Below are positions 1-10,200 of a stretch of 64,000 nucleotides of DNA, piece after piece. Source of the stretch: Clostridium neonatale (lineage in GTDB: Bacteria > Bacillota > Clostridia > Clostridiales > Clostridiaceae); the NCBI RefSeq assembly GCF_001458595.1, contig NZ_LN890328.1, positions 2,915,288 through 2,979,287 on the forward strand, written 5' to 3'. A program made the translations under genes and the position numbers. Numbering within the stretch: position 1 is the stretch's first letter; every line of letters starts with the position of its first letter. Below the pieces are notes generated by a model, which made no database searches, had not been told where the DNA came from, and saw only the letters and a list, made by a program, of their open reading frames with translations.

Positions 1-19
1 GCACTTTATAATTAGAAGA

Positions 20-1768
20 TTATCGCGTCCATGCGCCATTATCTCCTAAATAATATCCATTAACAAATGTATTATGGAGCATTGCTCCACTTTCACTACA
101 ATAATACCATGTGCCTTTATCATTGATCCATCCTGTTTTCATTGCTCCACTTTGTTCTAAGCAGTACCAGTTGTTATCAATATAATTCCATCCAGTCTGC
201 ATTGCTCCATTTTCATTGAAGTGATACCATTTATCATTATCTTTAATCCAGCAATTAGATACCATAACTCCATCTGCATTCATATAATACCAAAGCTTAC
301 TTGATAAACTTTGGACCCATCCAACTTTTTTTGTTCCATCATCATTTAAATAATTCCAGGTTCCATCATCATTTTGAATCCAGTTATCAGTTACTTTATT
401 TTCTTCTTTAATTTCTTCACTTTTATTTAATATATCTTTTGTTATTATTGAATAAATCTCATTATCTTCATTCCAAACTAAGATATTTTCTTTATCATAT
501 ACTGAAAGTTCATTCATTGACCCATCAACTTTATATACTTTTTCAAAATCATCATCATTATTAAATTTTTTTATGAATCCTGATTCTAAAATCCAAAGCT
601 CACCGTCTGTACTTACATCCATGTCTTTTACATCATCTGAATCAATATCAGCCCCGTCACTAAAATCAGTATAATAATATCCATTTTTTGATTTCAGGGA
701 AATAGAATAAGCTTTTAATTTATCATTTTCAAAACCATAAGTAATTATTTTTCCATCATTAACAGTATAGTTTTCTAATAATTTATCAGTTTCAAGGTTT
801 CCGCCTTCATCTCCAGTAAGAAAATATATCTCTACACTTTTAGGATATTTAGCTCCATCAATATCATCTTCTGCTTGTTCTTTTGATATTTTTTGAATCA
901 CTGGAATAGCATAGAGTTCTTCTCCTGCATTTTCTATTTTTACAGTATTTACTTTATTATTGTTTTTATATCCTCCAAAAGTAATACTTGAATCAGTTGT
1001 AACGTTACTTATTACATTATTATCATTATATATTATAGATAAATATGCTAATCTATAGATGTAATTTTTATCTTGGCATAAAACTTTTTCATTGTATATA
1101 TTAACCTTTAAATCTTCTTTTTCATCTTTAGTATTTTCAAAAGATACTCTCCCATTATTCTTACTTATTAATTTCTTAGAATATAATGAAACTTTTCCAA
1201 TGTTATAGTCAGCATCTATGTAGTTTCCTTCTTTATCTGTAAATACCATAACTTCTTTAGAGTTAGTATCTTTTAAATAAGTATAATACCAAGATTCCAA
1301 AAATTTATTGTTTTCAATAATATATATATCATTATTTCTTACATCTTCATCTTCTGAATATCTGCCATCATTATCTTTTCTTATTTCTTTTCTCAAATTT
1401 GTTAATGCATCGTCTTTTTCATCTTCTTCTATATTATCATCAATTATTTTTCCTGTATTTAAGTCAACATAATAATCCCCATTTTCAATTTCTAAGTACT
1501 TTTCCCCATATAGATTGAAGTTATCCCCAGAATTTATTTTTTTCAATTTTATGTATTTACCATCTGATAAATGGAAGTTTCCTTCCCCTAATTGATTTAC
1601 TTCACCATCAATATAAAATATTCCATCTTTATAGGCTAGTCCATCATATACTATTCCTTCATTATCTTGTATTCTTTTATAGCTTTCTGCCTCTGCCGGA
1701 ATTGCTGAAAATACAGATGCAATTACAACTAATGAGCTAGCAGCTTTTGCAGTTTTTTCGTAATTCAT
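20..1768 (-). CDS. secreted cell-wall-binding repeat protein (paralog 1 of 3)
   Basis: The protein is 582 residues. An N-terminal signal peptide (hydrophobic stretch around residues 8-22, ending in a PAEA-like cleavage site) is followed by about 420 residues of acidic, Asp/Asn-rich sequence that I do not recognise. The C-terminus, from about residue 450, carries tandem choline-binding-type repeats of the GW..(D/N)GTWYY..SGAM form, which hold proteins on the wall teichoic acid or choline. I start at the ATG at 1766-1768 because GGAGGG lies 6 bases upstream (1775-1780). A longer reading frame to 1825 has no ribosome-binding site. It is the most diverged of three tandem paralogs, sharing the KKxxKDNDGRY(S/A)E and VDGS(M/F)xxLSVYDK segments with the other two. 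Wall attachment is well supported. The function of the N-terminal part is unknown. Confidence 0.85.
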   Translation of the reverse strand: MNYEKTAKAASSLVVIASVFSAIPAEAESYKRIQDNEGIVYDGLAYKDGIFYIDGEVNQLGEGNFHLSDGKYIKLKKINSGDNFNLYGEKYLEIENGDYYVDLNTGKIIDDNIEEDEKDDALTNLRKEIRKDNDGRYSEDEDVRNNDIYIIENNKFLESWYYTYLKDTNSKEVMVFTDKEGNYIDADYNIGKVSLYSKKLISKNNGRVSFENTKDEKEDLKVNIYNEKVLCQDKNYIYRLAYLSIIYNDNNVISNVTTDSSITFGGYKNNNKVNTVKIENAGEELYAIPVIQKISKEQAEDDIDGAKYPKSVEIYFLTGDEGGNLETDKLLENYTVNDGKIITYGFENDKLKAYSISLKSKNGYYYTDFSDGADIDSDDVKDMDVSTDGELWILESGFIKKFNNDDDFEKVYKVDGSMNELSVYDKENILVWNEDNEIYSIITKDILNKSEEIKEENKVTDNWIQNDDGTWNYLNDDGTKKVGWVQSLSSKLWYYMNADGVMVSNCWIKDNDKWYHFNENGAMQTGWNYIDNNWYCLEQSGAMKTGWINDKGTWYYCSESGAMLHNTFVNGYYLGDNGAWTR

Positions 1769-1774
1769 TAATTT

Positions 1775-1780
1775 CCCTCC
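1775..1780 (-). promoter_or_regulatory. ribosome-binding site that fixes the start at 1768
   Basis: GGAGGG on the minus strand, 6 bases before the ATG. It lies inside the longer open frame, so the upstream 19 codons are not expected to be translated. Confidence 0.7.
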
Positions 1781-1990
1781 ATCTATAATTATATTAAGTA
1801 AATTATACCATATAATAATAATCAATTATAAATATTCAATGCTTAATGCCAATCAAAAGTTCTTTGTAATTTTTAATTTTTTTATCATTACATTCTGTAA
1901 CTGATAATTAACGATTAAATAAACCTATGATTTATGCAATAAAAAAGAGTACTTTTTTTCAAAATACCCTGTATATAATCAAAATATTAT

Positions 1991-2230
1991 TTATTTTATT
2001 GCTTTTAATTTAGTTATATCCTGCCAATTTTTAGCTGTAATTGTTTCAACTGTATTTAAATCAGATTTTATGCCTGTAATATCTTCAGCTGTTCTTGCTA
2101 CTTTCTCATACGTTATATCAATTTTCTTTTCTATTCTCTTTTGGCCACCTTCTAGTCTTTGTTGACCATTTTCTAGATTATCTACTTTATTTTCTAATCT
2201 TTTTAAAATTTCTAAAATTTCTTTATCCAA
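1991..2230 (-). CDS. small coiled-coil protein with TTG start
   Basis: The product is 79 residues, highly charged, with heptad-like spacing of Leu/Ile (ILKRLENKVDNLENGQQRLEGG) and no membrane segment or signal peptide. It starts with TTG at 2228-2230; AGGTGA at 2237-2242 is a good ribosome-binding site for it. It lies between two cell-wall-protein genes on the same strand. Short coiled-coil proteins of this kind occur next to phage or surface genes in clostridia, but I cannot assign a family or function from sequence alone. Confidence 0.6.
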   Translation of the reverse strand: MDKEILEILKRLENKVDNLENGQQRLEGGQKRIEKKIDITYEKVARTAEDITGIKSDLNTVETITAKNWQDITKLKAIK

Positions 2231-2414
2231 TTATTTCACCTGACATAATAATATTGAGTAGTTAATTATATCATATTTTTTAACTTAATAAAGTCTCTTT
2301 CAATGTATATTATTCTTTGTTCATTCACAAGAGACATCAATTAGATATTGTAAATTTCACATACAATCTTTGGTTAACAATATTCTATATATAGAAATTC
2401 TATATTTTTCTGTA

Positions 2415-2445
2415 CAAAAAAGGCGAGACATAAGTCTCACCTTTT
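2415..2445 (-). terminator. intrinsic terminator of cell-wall-binding paralog 2
   Basis: On the minus strand GGTGAGAC, a 4-base loop and GTCTCGCC are followed by a run of T. It lies just after the stop codon of the gene ending at 2493. Almost the same hairpin follows paralog 3. Confidence 0.8.
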
Positions 2446-2492
2446 ATATCGCATCTACAACAGATGCTTGTACATATTAATCTTAATTAATA

Positions 2493-4289
2493 CTATTTAA
2501 TCCAAGCTCCATCTGCTCCTAAAACATAACCACCTACAGTTGTGTTAGAAAGCATAGCTCCTGAAGCGTTGCAGTAGTACCATTTTCCACCAGTTTGAAT
2601 CCATCCAGTTTGCATAGCACCTAAGTTTCCAGCTGTGTTCTTTAAGAAGTACCAAGCTCCTCCAGTGTAAACCCATCCAGTCTTCATAGCACCAGTTGAA
2701 TCTAAGAAGTACCAAGAACCACCGTCTTGAATCCATCCGTTTGCTTGCATAACTCCGTTAGCATCCATGTAGTACCATAATCCTGATGTTGGGCTTTGGA
2801 ACCAACCGATAGCTTTTGTTCCATCAGCTTTTGTATAAGACCATGCTCCAGTTGTAGCATCTTGTACCCAACCAGCTGTTGCAGTTGTTGTATCATCAGT
2901 TGTAGTATCATCATTGTCTGCTGCTTCTCCAGATATAATTGAATAAACTTCATCATCTTCACACCAAGCAACTATGTTGTCTTTATCATATACTGATAAT
3001 TGAGTAAATGACCCATCTACTTTATATACTTTATCCCATGATTCATCATTATCCCATTTTTTTATATATCCGCCATCTAAAGCCCATAGGTTTCCTTCGG
3101 CATCTATTGAGATTGCTTGTGTACCATTTTCTTCTTCTATATCTGTATCATCTGAATCACCAATATCAGTATAATAATATCCATTCTTTGATTTTAATGT
3201 AATTGTTTCTGCCTTTATGTTATTATCATCAATATTATAGCTAATTATTTTACCATCAGCAATTGTAAAGCCACCATTTCCTTGTAGACCTAATAGATTT
3301 TCTGCATTTCCATCATCATCTGTTATCATATAAGTGTTAACAGTTTTTGCAAATTTAGCTCCATCTACATCATCAGAATCTTGTTCTTTTGAAATTTTTT
3401 GGATTACAGGCACTACTGTTTTTTCTGTAAATGATACTGATTCTCCTGTAGTTATAGATACACCGTCTGTAGTTGTAGCTTCAAAATTTTTGCTCTTACT
3501 TCCAAAAGTTGCATCATTTGCATTTATAGTTAATAAAGCAATTCTGTATATATAATCCTTATCTTGTCCAATTGTTTGAACGTGTCTTATTGCTGCTCTT
3601 ACATCATCATCATCGTCATTAGTATTTTTTAGATTATAAGTTTTTCCATCAATTACAACATTCACTTTTCCTAAATTGTAATCTGCATCAATATATTTTC
3701 CATCTTTATCAGTATATACTGTAAAATGACTAGCACCACCGTTCACTTCAGAATCTGTTCCATCAGCTTCACATTGTGCTTCATAATAAGTTTCTATAAA
3801 TGAATTTCTATAATCCATATAATCATTATCATCATATATGGCTTTTAAAGAATCATTTAAATCACTTTCTTCATTTTCACTATATCTTCCATCATTATCT
3901 TTTTTTATTTTCTTTTTTAATGCAGTTTGTGCATCATCTAAATCATCATCGGCGATTTCATCATCAGTTACTTTTCCTGTTTCTAAATCAAGATAATAAT
4001 CTCCACTGTCTACTTCAACATATTTTTCTCCATAAGTATTAATAGTATCACCAGAATCAATATCATCTAATTCTGTATATTTACCATTGCTTAAATAATA
4101 TGCTGCTTCGCTATTATCATCTATTTCTCCATCGATGTAAAATTTTCCATCTTTATAAGCAACAGCATTATAGATAGTTCCATCTTTTGAGTCTATTTTT
4201 TCATAATCAGCAGCCATCGCTGGAACCATTGAAGATAGTGAAGCTGCTGTTACTATTAAACTTGTAATCTTAGTCATTCTTTTTATCAT
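2493..4289 (-). CDS. secreted cell-wall-binding repeat protein (paralog 2 of 3)
   Basis: The protein is 598 residues with a signal peptide (residues 1-27, ending VPAMAAD). An acidic region of about 430 residues has no family I recognise. A Thr/Asp linker near residue 455 is followed by five to six cell-wall-binding repeats (GWVQDATTGAWSY, GWFQSPTSGLWYYMDANGVM and so on) and the terminal GGY(V)LGADGAWIK. GGAGGA at 4301-4306 supports the ATG start. A strong promoter lies 40 bases upstream and a terminator follows, so it is probably monocistronic. The last 380 or so bases are nearly identical to those of paralog 3, while the N-terminal halves differ clearly. It is predicted to sit on the outer wall. 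The role of the N-terminal domain is unknown. Confidence 0.88.
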   Translation of the reverse strand: MIKRMTKITSLIVTAASLSSMVPAMAADYEKIDSKDGTIYNAVAYKDGKFYIDGEIDDNSEAAYYLSNGKYTELDDIDSGDTINTYGEKYVEVDSGDYYLDLETGKVTDDEIADDDLDDAQTALKKKIKKDNDGRYSENEESDLNDSLKAIYDDNDYMDYRNSFIETYYEAQCEADGTDSEVNGGASHFTVYTDKDGKYIDADYNLGKVNVVIDGKTYNLKNTNDDDDDVRAAIRHVQTIGQDKDYIYRIALLTINANDATFGSKSKNFEATTTDGVSITTGESVSFTEKTVVPVIQKISKEQDSDDVDGAKFAKTVNTYMITDDDGNAENLLGLQGNGGFTIADGKIISYNIDDNNIKAETITLKSKNGYYYTDIGDSDDTDIEEENGTQAISIDAEGNLWALDGGYIKKWDNDESWDKVYKVDGSFTQLSVYDKDNIVAWCEDDEVYSIISGEAADNDDTTTDDTTTATAGWVQDATTGAWSYTKADGTKAIGWFQSPTSGLWYYMDANGVMQANGWIQDGGSWYFLDSTGAMKTGWVYTGGAWYFLKNTAGNLGAMQTGWIQTGGKWYYCNASGAMLSNTTVGGYVLGADGAWIK

Positions 4290-4327
4290 ATTTTTCCACT
4301 TCCTCCTAAATATTTGGGTATAGGATA

Positions 4328-4356
4328 ATTATAGCAATGTGTTTTTTTAGGGTCAA
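4328..4356 (-). promoter_or_regulatory. sigma-A-type promoter of paralog 2
   Basis: On the minus strand: TTGACC (4351-4356), a 17-base spacer and TATAAT (4328-4333), with the start codon about 40 bases downstream. Confidence 0.75.
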
Positions 4357-4902
4357 CCTGTATCCGCTTCAATGTTAACTAGTAAAAAATACACTTTATC
4401 AATATGTATTCGCATCATAAATATAGCCATATTAAATGTTTTCATATATTATCTTGTCTAGTCTAATTTTTAATAATTTGTTAATTTGTTCATATTTATA
4501 ATTAAGTTGTAACTCAGCTATAATTGTTTGTTCTCAAACATATTTACATAAAAAAAAATAATATATTAACTTTTTATTAACTTATTTAACTTTTTATTAT
4601 ATTTATTAATTCTTATATACTAAATTACTAGATATTATATAATTATATGCTATATTTTAGTTTTTTCTATGATATTATGTTGTATAAAGTTGAATTCTAA
4701 ATACTTATTAAATTGTATTTAGAATTTTAATCAAGTACGATTTATAATATAACATCTGCTTACTCTTAACTAAGCAATCATAAATAACCATTTAGTATAT
4801 GACATAAAAATTCACTTATTTTTTAAATGTATCTCTCAAGCTTTTTTAAATAAAAATATTTACTGTTACCCATTAACACACATTTATACTGAGTACACTA
4901 CG
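4357..4902. other. AT-rich intergenic stretch without a gene
   Basis: About 550 bases lie upstream of the paralog 2 promoter. There are stop codons in all frames and only short inverted repeats (for example a TTTAGAAT-type pair near 4690-4730). I see no RNA or protein gene. Confidence 0.5.
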
Positions 4903-4936
4903 CAAAAAAGGCGAGGTATAAAACCTCACCTTTTTA
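4903..4936 (-). terminator. intrinsic terminator of cell-wall-binding paralog 3
   Basis: On the minus strand GGTGAGGT, a 5-base loop and ACCTCGCC are followed by TTTTTTG. It lies directly after the gene ending at 4982. Confidence 0.8.
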
Positions 4937-4981
4937 TATTACATCATTACAGATGCTTGTACATATTAACCCTAGTTAATA

Positions 4982-6787
4982 CTATTTAATCCAAGCTCCA
5001 TCTGCTCCTAAAACATAACCACCTACAGTTGTGTTAGAAAGCATAGCTCCTGAAGCGTTGCAGTAGTACCATTTTCCACCAGTTTGAATCCATCCAGTTT
5101 GCATAGCACCTAAGTTTCCAGCTGTGTTCTTTAAGAAGTACCAAGCTCCACCAGTGTAAACCCAGCCAGTCTTCATAGCACCAGTTGAATCTAAGAAGTA
5201 CCAAGAACCACCATCTTGAATCCATCCGTTTGCTTGCATAACTCCGTTAGCATCCATGTAGTACCATAATCCTGATGTTGGGCTTTGGAACCAACCGATA
5301 GCTTTTGTTCCATCAGCTTTTGTATAAGACCATGCTCCAGTTGTAGCATCTTGTACCCATCCTGCTGCTGCAGTAGTTGTATCATCAGTTGTAGTATCAT
5401 CTTCTGTAGCTTTACCAGCTATTATAGAATAAACTTCATCATCTTCATCCCAAGCAATCATATTATCTTTGTCATAAACTGATAATTGAGTAAATGATCC
5501 ATCTACCTTATAAACTTTATCCCAATCTTCATCACCATCAAATTTCTTGATATAGCCTCCATCTAAAGCCCATAAATTACCATTCACATCTACTGCATAA
5601 GCTGCATCTGAATCTTCAATGTCTGTGTCTCCACCATCGCTTACATCTGTATAGTAATATCCGTTTTTAGATTTTAATGATATAGCTTCAGCTTTAATGT
5701 TACCACCTGATTTATTTCCTGTAACTCTATAACTGATAATCTTACCATCTGCTATAGTAAATCCATTATGCGTATCATTTGCTAATCCTAATAAATCTAT
5801 CTTATCACCATCATCTTCTGATATAACATAAGTATTTACAGTTTTAGCAAATTTAGCTCCGTCAACATCATCTGAATCTTGAGCCTTAGAGATTTTTTGT
5901 ATTACTGGAATTGAAGTTGTTTTAACATCAGTACCTGCAAATGTAACTGTTGCACCAGTTGTTTCATCTATTAATGCTGCATCTGGTGTTGTTGCTGTAA
6001 TATCATTTTTAACACTACCAAATTTAGCATTTTCAACATTAACTGTTAATACAGCTACTCTATAAATATAATCTTTATCTTGTCCAATTGTTTTTACGTG
6101 TCTTATTGCTGCTCTTACACCATCATCATCATCACTAGTATTTTTTAGGTTATAAGTTTTTCCATTGAATACAACATTTAATTTTCCTAAATTATAGTCT
6201 GCATCAATGTAATTTCCATTTTTATCAGTATATACTGTAAAATCTGTTGCTTTACCATTTACGTCAGCATCTCCAGCAGTATCTTCTGATTTGAAAGTTC
6301 CTTCATACCACTCTTCATTGAAAGGATTTGATGCAATAGCTTTTAATGAATCATTTATTTCAGTTTCTTCAACTTCTGCATATCTTCCATCATTATCTTT
6401 CTTTATTTTCTTTCTTACAGCTGATTTAGCATCATCAAGATTATCATCTGCAACATCATCATCAGTTACTTTACCTGTATCAAGATCTAAATAATAATCT
6501 CCATTGTCTACGTTAACGTATTTTTCTCCGTAAACTTCTACTTCATCTCCTGAGTCTATATCATCTAAATCAGAATATTTATCCCCAGTTACATAATAAG
6601 CAGCTTCATCTTTATCTTCTAATTCACCATCGATATAGAATTTTCCGTCTTTATATGATACAGCATTATAAACAGTACCATCTTGTGAATCTACTTTTTT
6701 AACGTCTGCAGCCATAGCTGGGACCATAGTTGCTACAGAAGCAGCAGCTACTATTAAACTTGTTATTTTTGTTGATCTTCTAAACAT
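4982..6787 (-). CDS. secreted cell-wall-binding repeat protein (paralog 3 of 3)
   Basis: The protein is 601 residues with a signal peptide (hydrophobic core around residues 9-22, VPAMAAD cleavage region). The acidic central domain is related to paralog 2 throughout (shared DSQDGTVYNAV-, GEKYV-, KKIKKDNDGRYAE- type motifs). A Thr/Asp linker and cell-wall-binding repeats of about 20 residues with GWxxxxGxWYYxxxxGAM spacing follow. The start ATG is preceded by GGAGGG at 6799-6804. It has its own promoter and terminator. The C-terminal 125 residues are almost identical to paralog 2 at DNA level. The ligand of the N-terminal domain is unknown. Confidence 0.88.
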   Translation of the reverse strand: MFRRSTKITSLIVAAASVATMVPAMAADVKKVDSQDGTVYNAVSYKDGKFYIDGELEDKDEAAYYVTGDKYSDLDDIDSGDEVEVYGEKYVNVDNGDYYLDLDTGKVTDDDVADDNLDDAKSAVRKKIKKDNDGRYAEVEETEINDSLKAIASNPFNEEWYEGTFKSEDTAGDADVNGKATDFTVYTDKNGNYIDADYNLGKLNVVFNGKTYNLKNTSDDDDGVRAAIRHVKTIGQDKDYIYRVAVLTVNVENAKFGSVKNDITATTPDAALIDETTGATVTFAGTDVKTTSIPVIQKISKAQDSDDVDGAKFAKTVNTYVISEDDGDKIDLLGLANDTHNGFTIADGKIISYRVTGNKSGGNIKAEAISLKSKNGYYYTDVSDGGDTDIEDSDAAYAVDVNGNLWALDGGYIKKFDGDEDWDKVYKVDGSFTQLSVYDKDNMIAWDEDDEVYSIIAGKATEDDTTTDDTTTAAAGWVQDATTGAWSYTKADGTKAIGWFQSPTSGLWYYMDANGVMQANGWIQDGGSWYFLDSTGAMKTGWVYTGGAWYFLKNTAGNLGAMQTGWIQTGGKWYYCNASGAMLSNTTVGGYVLGADGAWIK

Positions 6788-6826
6788 AAGTTTTCTTTCC
6801 CTCCTAATTTTTCATAATCCAGATAA

Positions 6827-6855
6827 ATTATAACATGCTTGTACTTTTATGTAAA
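6827..6855 (-). promoter_or_regulatory. sigma-A-type promoter of paralog 3
   Basis: On the minus strand: TTTACA (6850-6855), a 17-base spacer and TATAAT (6827-6832), with the start codon 40 bases downstream. Confidence 0.7.
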
Positions 6856-6901
6856 CATGTAATATTTATATCTTATATGGATTTAAATAACTTTTATTGA
6901 A

Positions 6902-7153
6902 ATCACTATACTATACAAACGTAATTTCTTTTTTGGGTACCTTTTATTAATTTTTATTTAAATTAACTTTAATACCTTAATTATCTAAATCACGTTATAT
7001 TATACAATATCAAAATAATATTCTGGTACTTTTTTAGAAAATTTATAAAAAATATTTTTATTTGCCTAAAATATTTTTTTATACCTAAAATACCTTTATT
7101 AACTAATTACGCTATATAATACAAAGTATATTTTGTTTTTTGGTACTTTTTAA
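6902..7153 (-). repeat. three imperfect promoter-like repeats upstream of paralog 3
   Basis: Three copies (about 6902-6942, 6987-7036, 7106-7153) read on the minus strand as GTACC, exactly 20 bases, then TATAAT-like (TATTAT, TATAAT, TATAGT). Two copies continue into a related TAACGTGATTTAG-type stretch. They could be tandem weak promoters or binding sites for a regulator. There is no gene in this 410-base gap. Confidence 0.45.
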
Positions 7154-7196
7154 CTATTTTTTTATTTACTCTCAAAAATTAAAATGAATTTATTAT

Positions 7197-7230
7197 ATAA
7201 AAAAGAGAGATTTTTTTAATCCCTCTTTTC
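7197..7230 (-). terminator. intrinsic terminator of the amylase gene
   Basis: On the minus strand AAAGAGGGATT and ATCTCTCTTT pair around an A-rich loop and are followed by TTTTTTAT. It lies just after the stop at 7237. Confidence 0.75.
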
Positions 7231-7236
7231 ATATGA

Positions 7237-10200
7237 CTATTTAATCCATACTCCATCATTTCCAAGTATATATCCATTTATTGTTGTATTAGATAACATC
7301 ACCCCATTATTAGCCAAATAATACCACTTATCATTAATACATAACCACCCTGTTTCCATTGCACCAGACCCATTTAAGTAATACCATTTAGAATTTATTA
7401 AATTCCATCCAGTTCTCATTATCCCATTGGCATCCATAAGATACCATTTATTATCTACTAGTTTCCACCCCTTAACAAGATCACTATTTTCAATAAATAT
7501 CCATGCATTATTTTCATTTAGATTCCATCCTGATTTGATAACCCCAGGTATTTTTGTTTTGCTTAAAATATAATCTGCACCTCTAAGTACTTCAATATTT
7601 ATATTATTATTTTTCACTTCTATATTTTCAGATAGCAACTCTAATTTATTTAACTTTTCATTATAAATATATAAATTCATTATTGAATCATTATATTTAG
7701 AATCTACATTTATTTGAACACTAGCCTTACCTGGTAATAATCCTTCATAGTCAAAATGTAAAGTTAAAATGTCATTACCTTTTGCCAATTTATTTATTGA
7801 TTCTTGTTTTGGCGAAACATTACTTATTGTTGTAACAATATCTTCAGACAAAACCATAGAAGAATTGATATCACTACCTTTAAATGTCCACGAATATCCA
7901 TTCCCTATTAAAGTTATTGTCTTATTTGGATTTTTAGCTAAGAAATCAAATACATCTTTTTCAATATACGGTTTCTTAGAATCTATATTTATATTTCCTT
8001 TTATTGCATTTGATAGTGCATCTTCTACTCTAGATATTGTTATAGGCTTTGATGTTTTCTTCTTTGAGCTAGAGCTTGAAGTTGATCCTGAACTACTTGA
8101 TGAAGATTTCTTTTTAACTGTAACTTCAATTGAAGCTGGTTCTTTGTCTTCTTCGGTAGCAGTTATTGTTATAACAGTACCTTTTTCTTGTTTAGAGATA
8201 TTAGCTGACCATCTTCCATTTTCATCAGCTTTTGCAGAACCAATTTCTTTCTTTTCTACATCTTTTATAGTCTTTAAGGTAACTCCATCTGATGTTGTAG
8301 TTTCCACTATTTCATCTACAGTTAAAATCATCTCTGCATTTGCACCAGCTGTACCAGTTACATTTGTAGTTGTTGTATAAATATCACCATTTATCTTAGG
8401 TGCTTTTGATACTTCTTTATTGTCATTATCACCATCATCCGGATCTTCTGGATCTGGATTTGGTTTAACATAATCTCTCCAGATTCCATCTTCAAATATT
8501 ATTGAACTTCCAAGTTTGACAGGAAACTCACTCTTACCTTCTGAATCTGTTAATTTATTCTTTCCATCATTAATAATTATGCTAACATCTCCAAATGATT
8601 CAGGAATTTCACAGCTATATATTCCATTTCCTTCATCTTTCATAGCTTTTCCAGGCCATTCAGTTTGTCCACCTACTACATTCCAATAATGCATATTAGG
8701 AATTCCACTCCATCCTTCTGGAAGTTTAACATAGACTGTTGATCCTACTTCCTCATCAGTATCTGGTTCATCTTGATCTGGATTTGTACTTGAATTTGGA
8801 ATATCACTTTTTTCAAAAACTCTCCATTCACCTTCACGATTATCATCTGAACCAGTTAAAGACGGTATAAAAATTAAAGTTTCTCCTTCTTTAATATTTA
8901 CAGTTTCACTTTGCATTCCATTATTATTGTTATTAAATATAACGTTAACATTTTGAAAATCATCAGGTAATGTATAGCTATATAAATCATTGCCTTCATA
9001 CGTCATAGACATACCCGGCCAGGTAGTACTTTCTCCACCATCTATCCAATAATGAACTTTTACTTTATCCCATTTTTCGGTGTTTTTAAAATAAACCTTA
9101 CTTAAACTCTTTAAAACATCATTTTCTGCATCATATATCATTGTATGACCAGCTTCAGTTTTTAAGTTTTCTGTTTGATTGCCTTCTCCGCCACTGCCAT
9201 TGTTGAAAATAACTGTAGCAGCTTCAAATCCTTTTGGTAAAGTATAACTATAAAGATTATCACCTTCATCCTTTGCATTTACTCCAGGCCATGCTTTAAC
9301 CTCATCTGAAGTTCCATCATTATAAGCATATACTTTTACTTTATCCCAGCCAAATGTATTTTCAAAATAGACCTTTGTTACTCCTTCTTCCTCATCATCA
9401 CTTGGTTGTTCTGGCTCTTCTAAATCATCTAAAGTAAAATCTCTTAATCCATCATTATCATAGATTTTAACATCACCTACTGATAATGCATATCCTTCCT
9501 TTGATGGGTATTTATTAGAACCATCATTAAATATTACATTACAATCGCCAAAGTTTTCTGGCAAAGTATAAGAATATAAAGTTTCAGTGGCAGAGACCTT
9601 TTCCATCTTTGCACCTGGCCATTTTTCATTTTCTCCACCTGAACTTTTGTAAGCATATACATTAGGTTCTCCCCATTCAGCTGGTTTCCTAAAATAAACC
9701 TTTGATGAATTTTCTGTATATTCTTTCCAGCTTTCATCATATATCATTGTAGTATTAGCGGGCGCTTTAAAACCAGTGTCTTTTGGCACTTGAACAGAAC
9801 CACCATCACAATTAAATAAAACCATTGCACCTTCAAGACCCTTAGGTAAAGTATAAGTATATAAATCATCTTTTCCTTCTACTTTTTCCATTGGTATACC
9901 TGGCCAAGCTGGTCCACTTGCACCATTTTTATAGAAGTAAATATATATATCATCTTTTTCCCAGTCTGCTGGTTTTTTTAAATATACTTTTGAAGTACTT
10001 TTTTCTTCTACATCAGGTTTAACATTCGGATTAGCTTCTATATCTTCTGTTGCACTCCATTTATCAGATTTACTAGAATCATAAAGCATCTTTCCTGTAG
10101 CTGTTAAATCTAGCTCTTCGGTTTTATTTCCACCATAGAACCAATCATTGAACATTACTTTTGAATCCGTAAATCCTTTTAGTTCATATTTATATAAATC

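Noticed and set aside
6902..7153. CRISPR array
   Set aside because: Only three diverged copies with unequal spacing, and the spacers are themselves partly related. No cas gene is in the window.
7769..8380. 203-codon rightward open frame opposite the amylase gene
   Set aside because: It is antisense to the Ser-rich linker and Ig-like part of a clear gene, has no ribosome-binding site and no recognisable family. It is a shadow of biased codon use.
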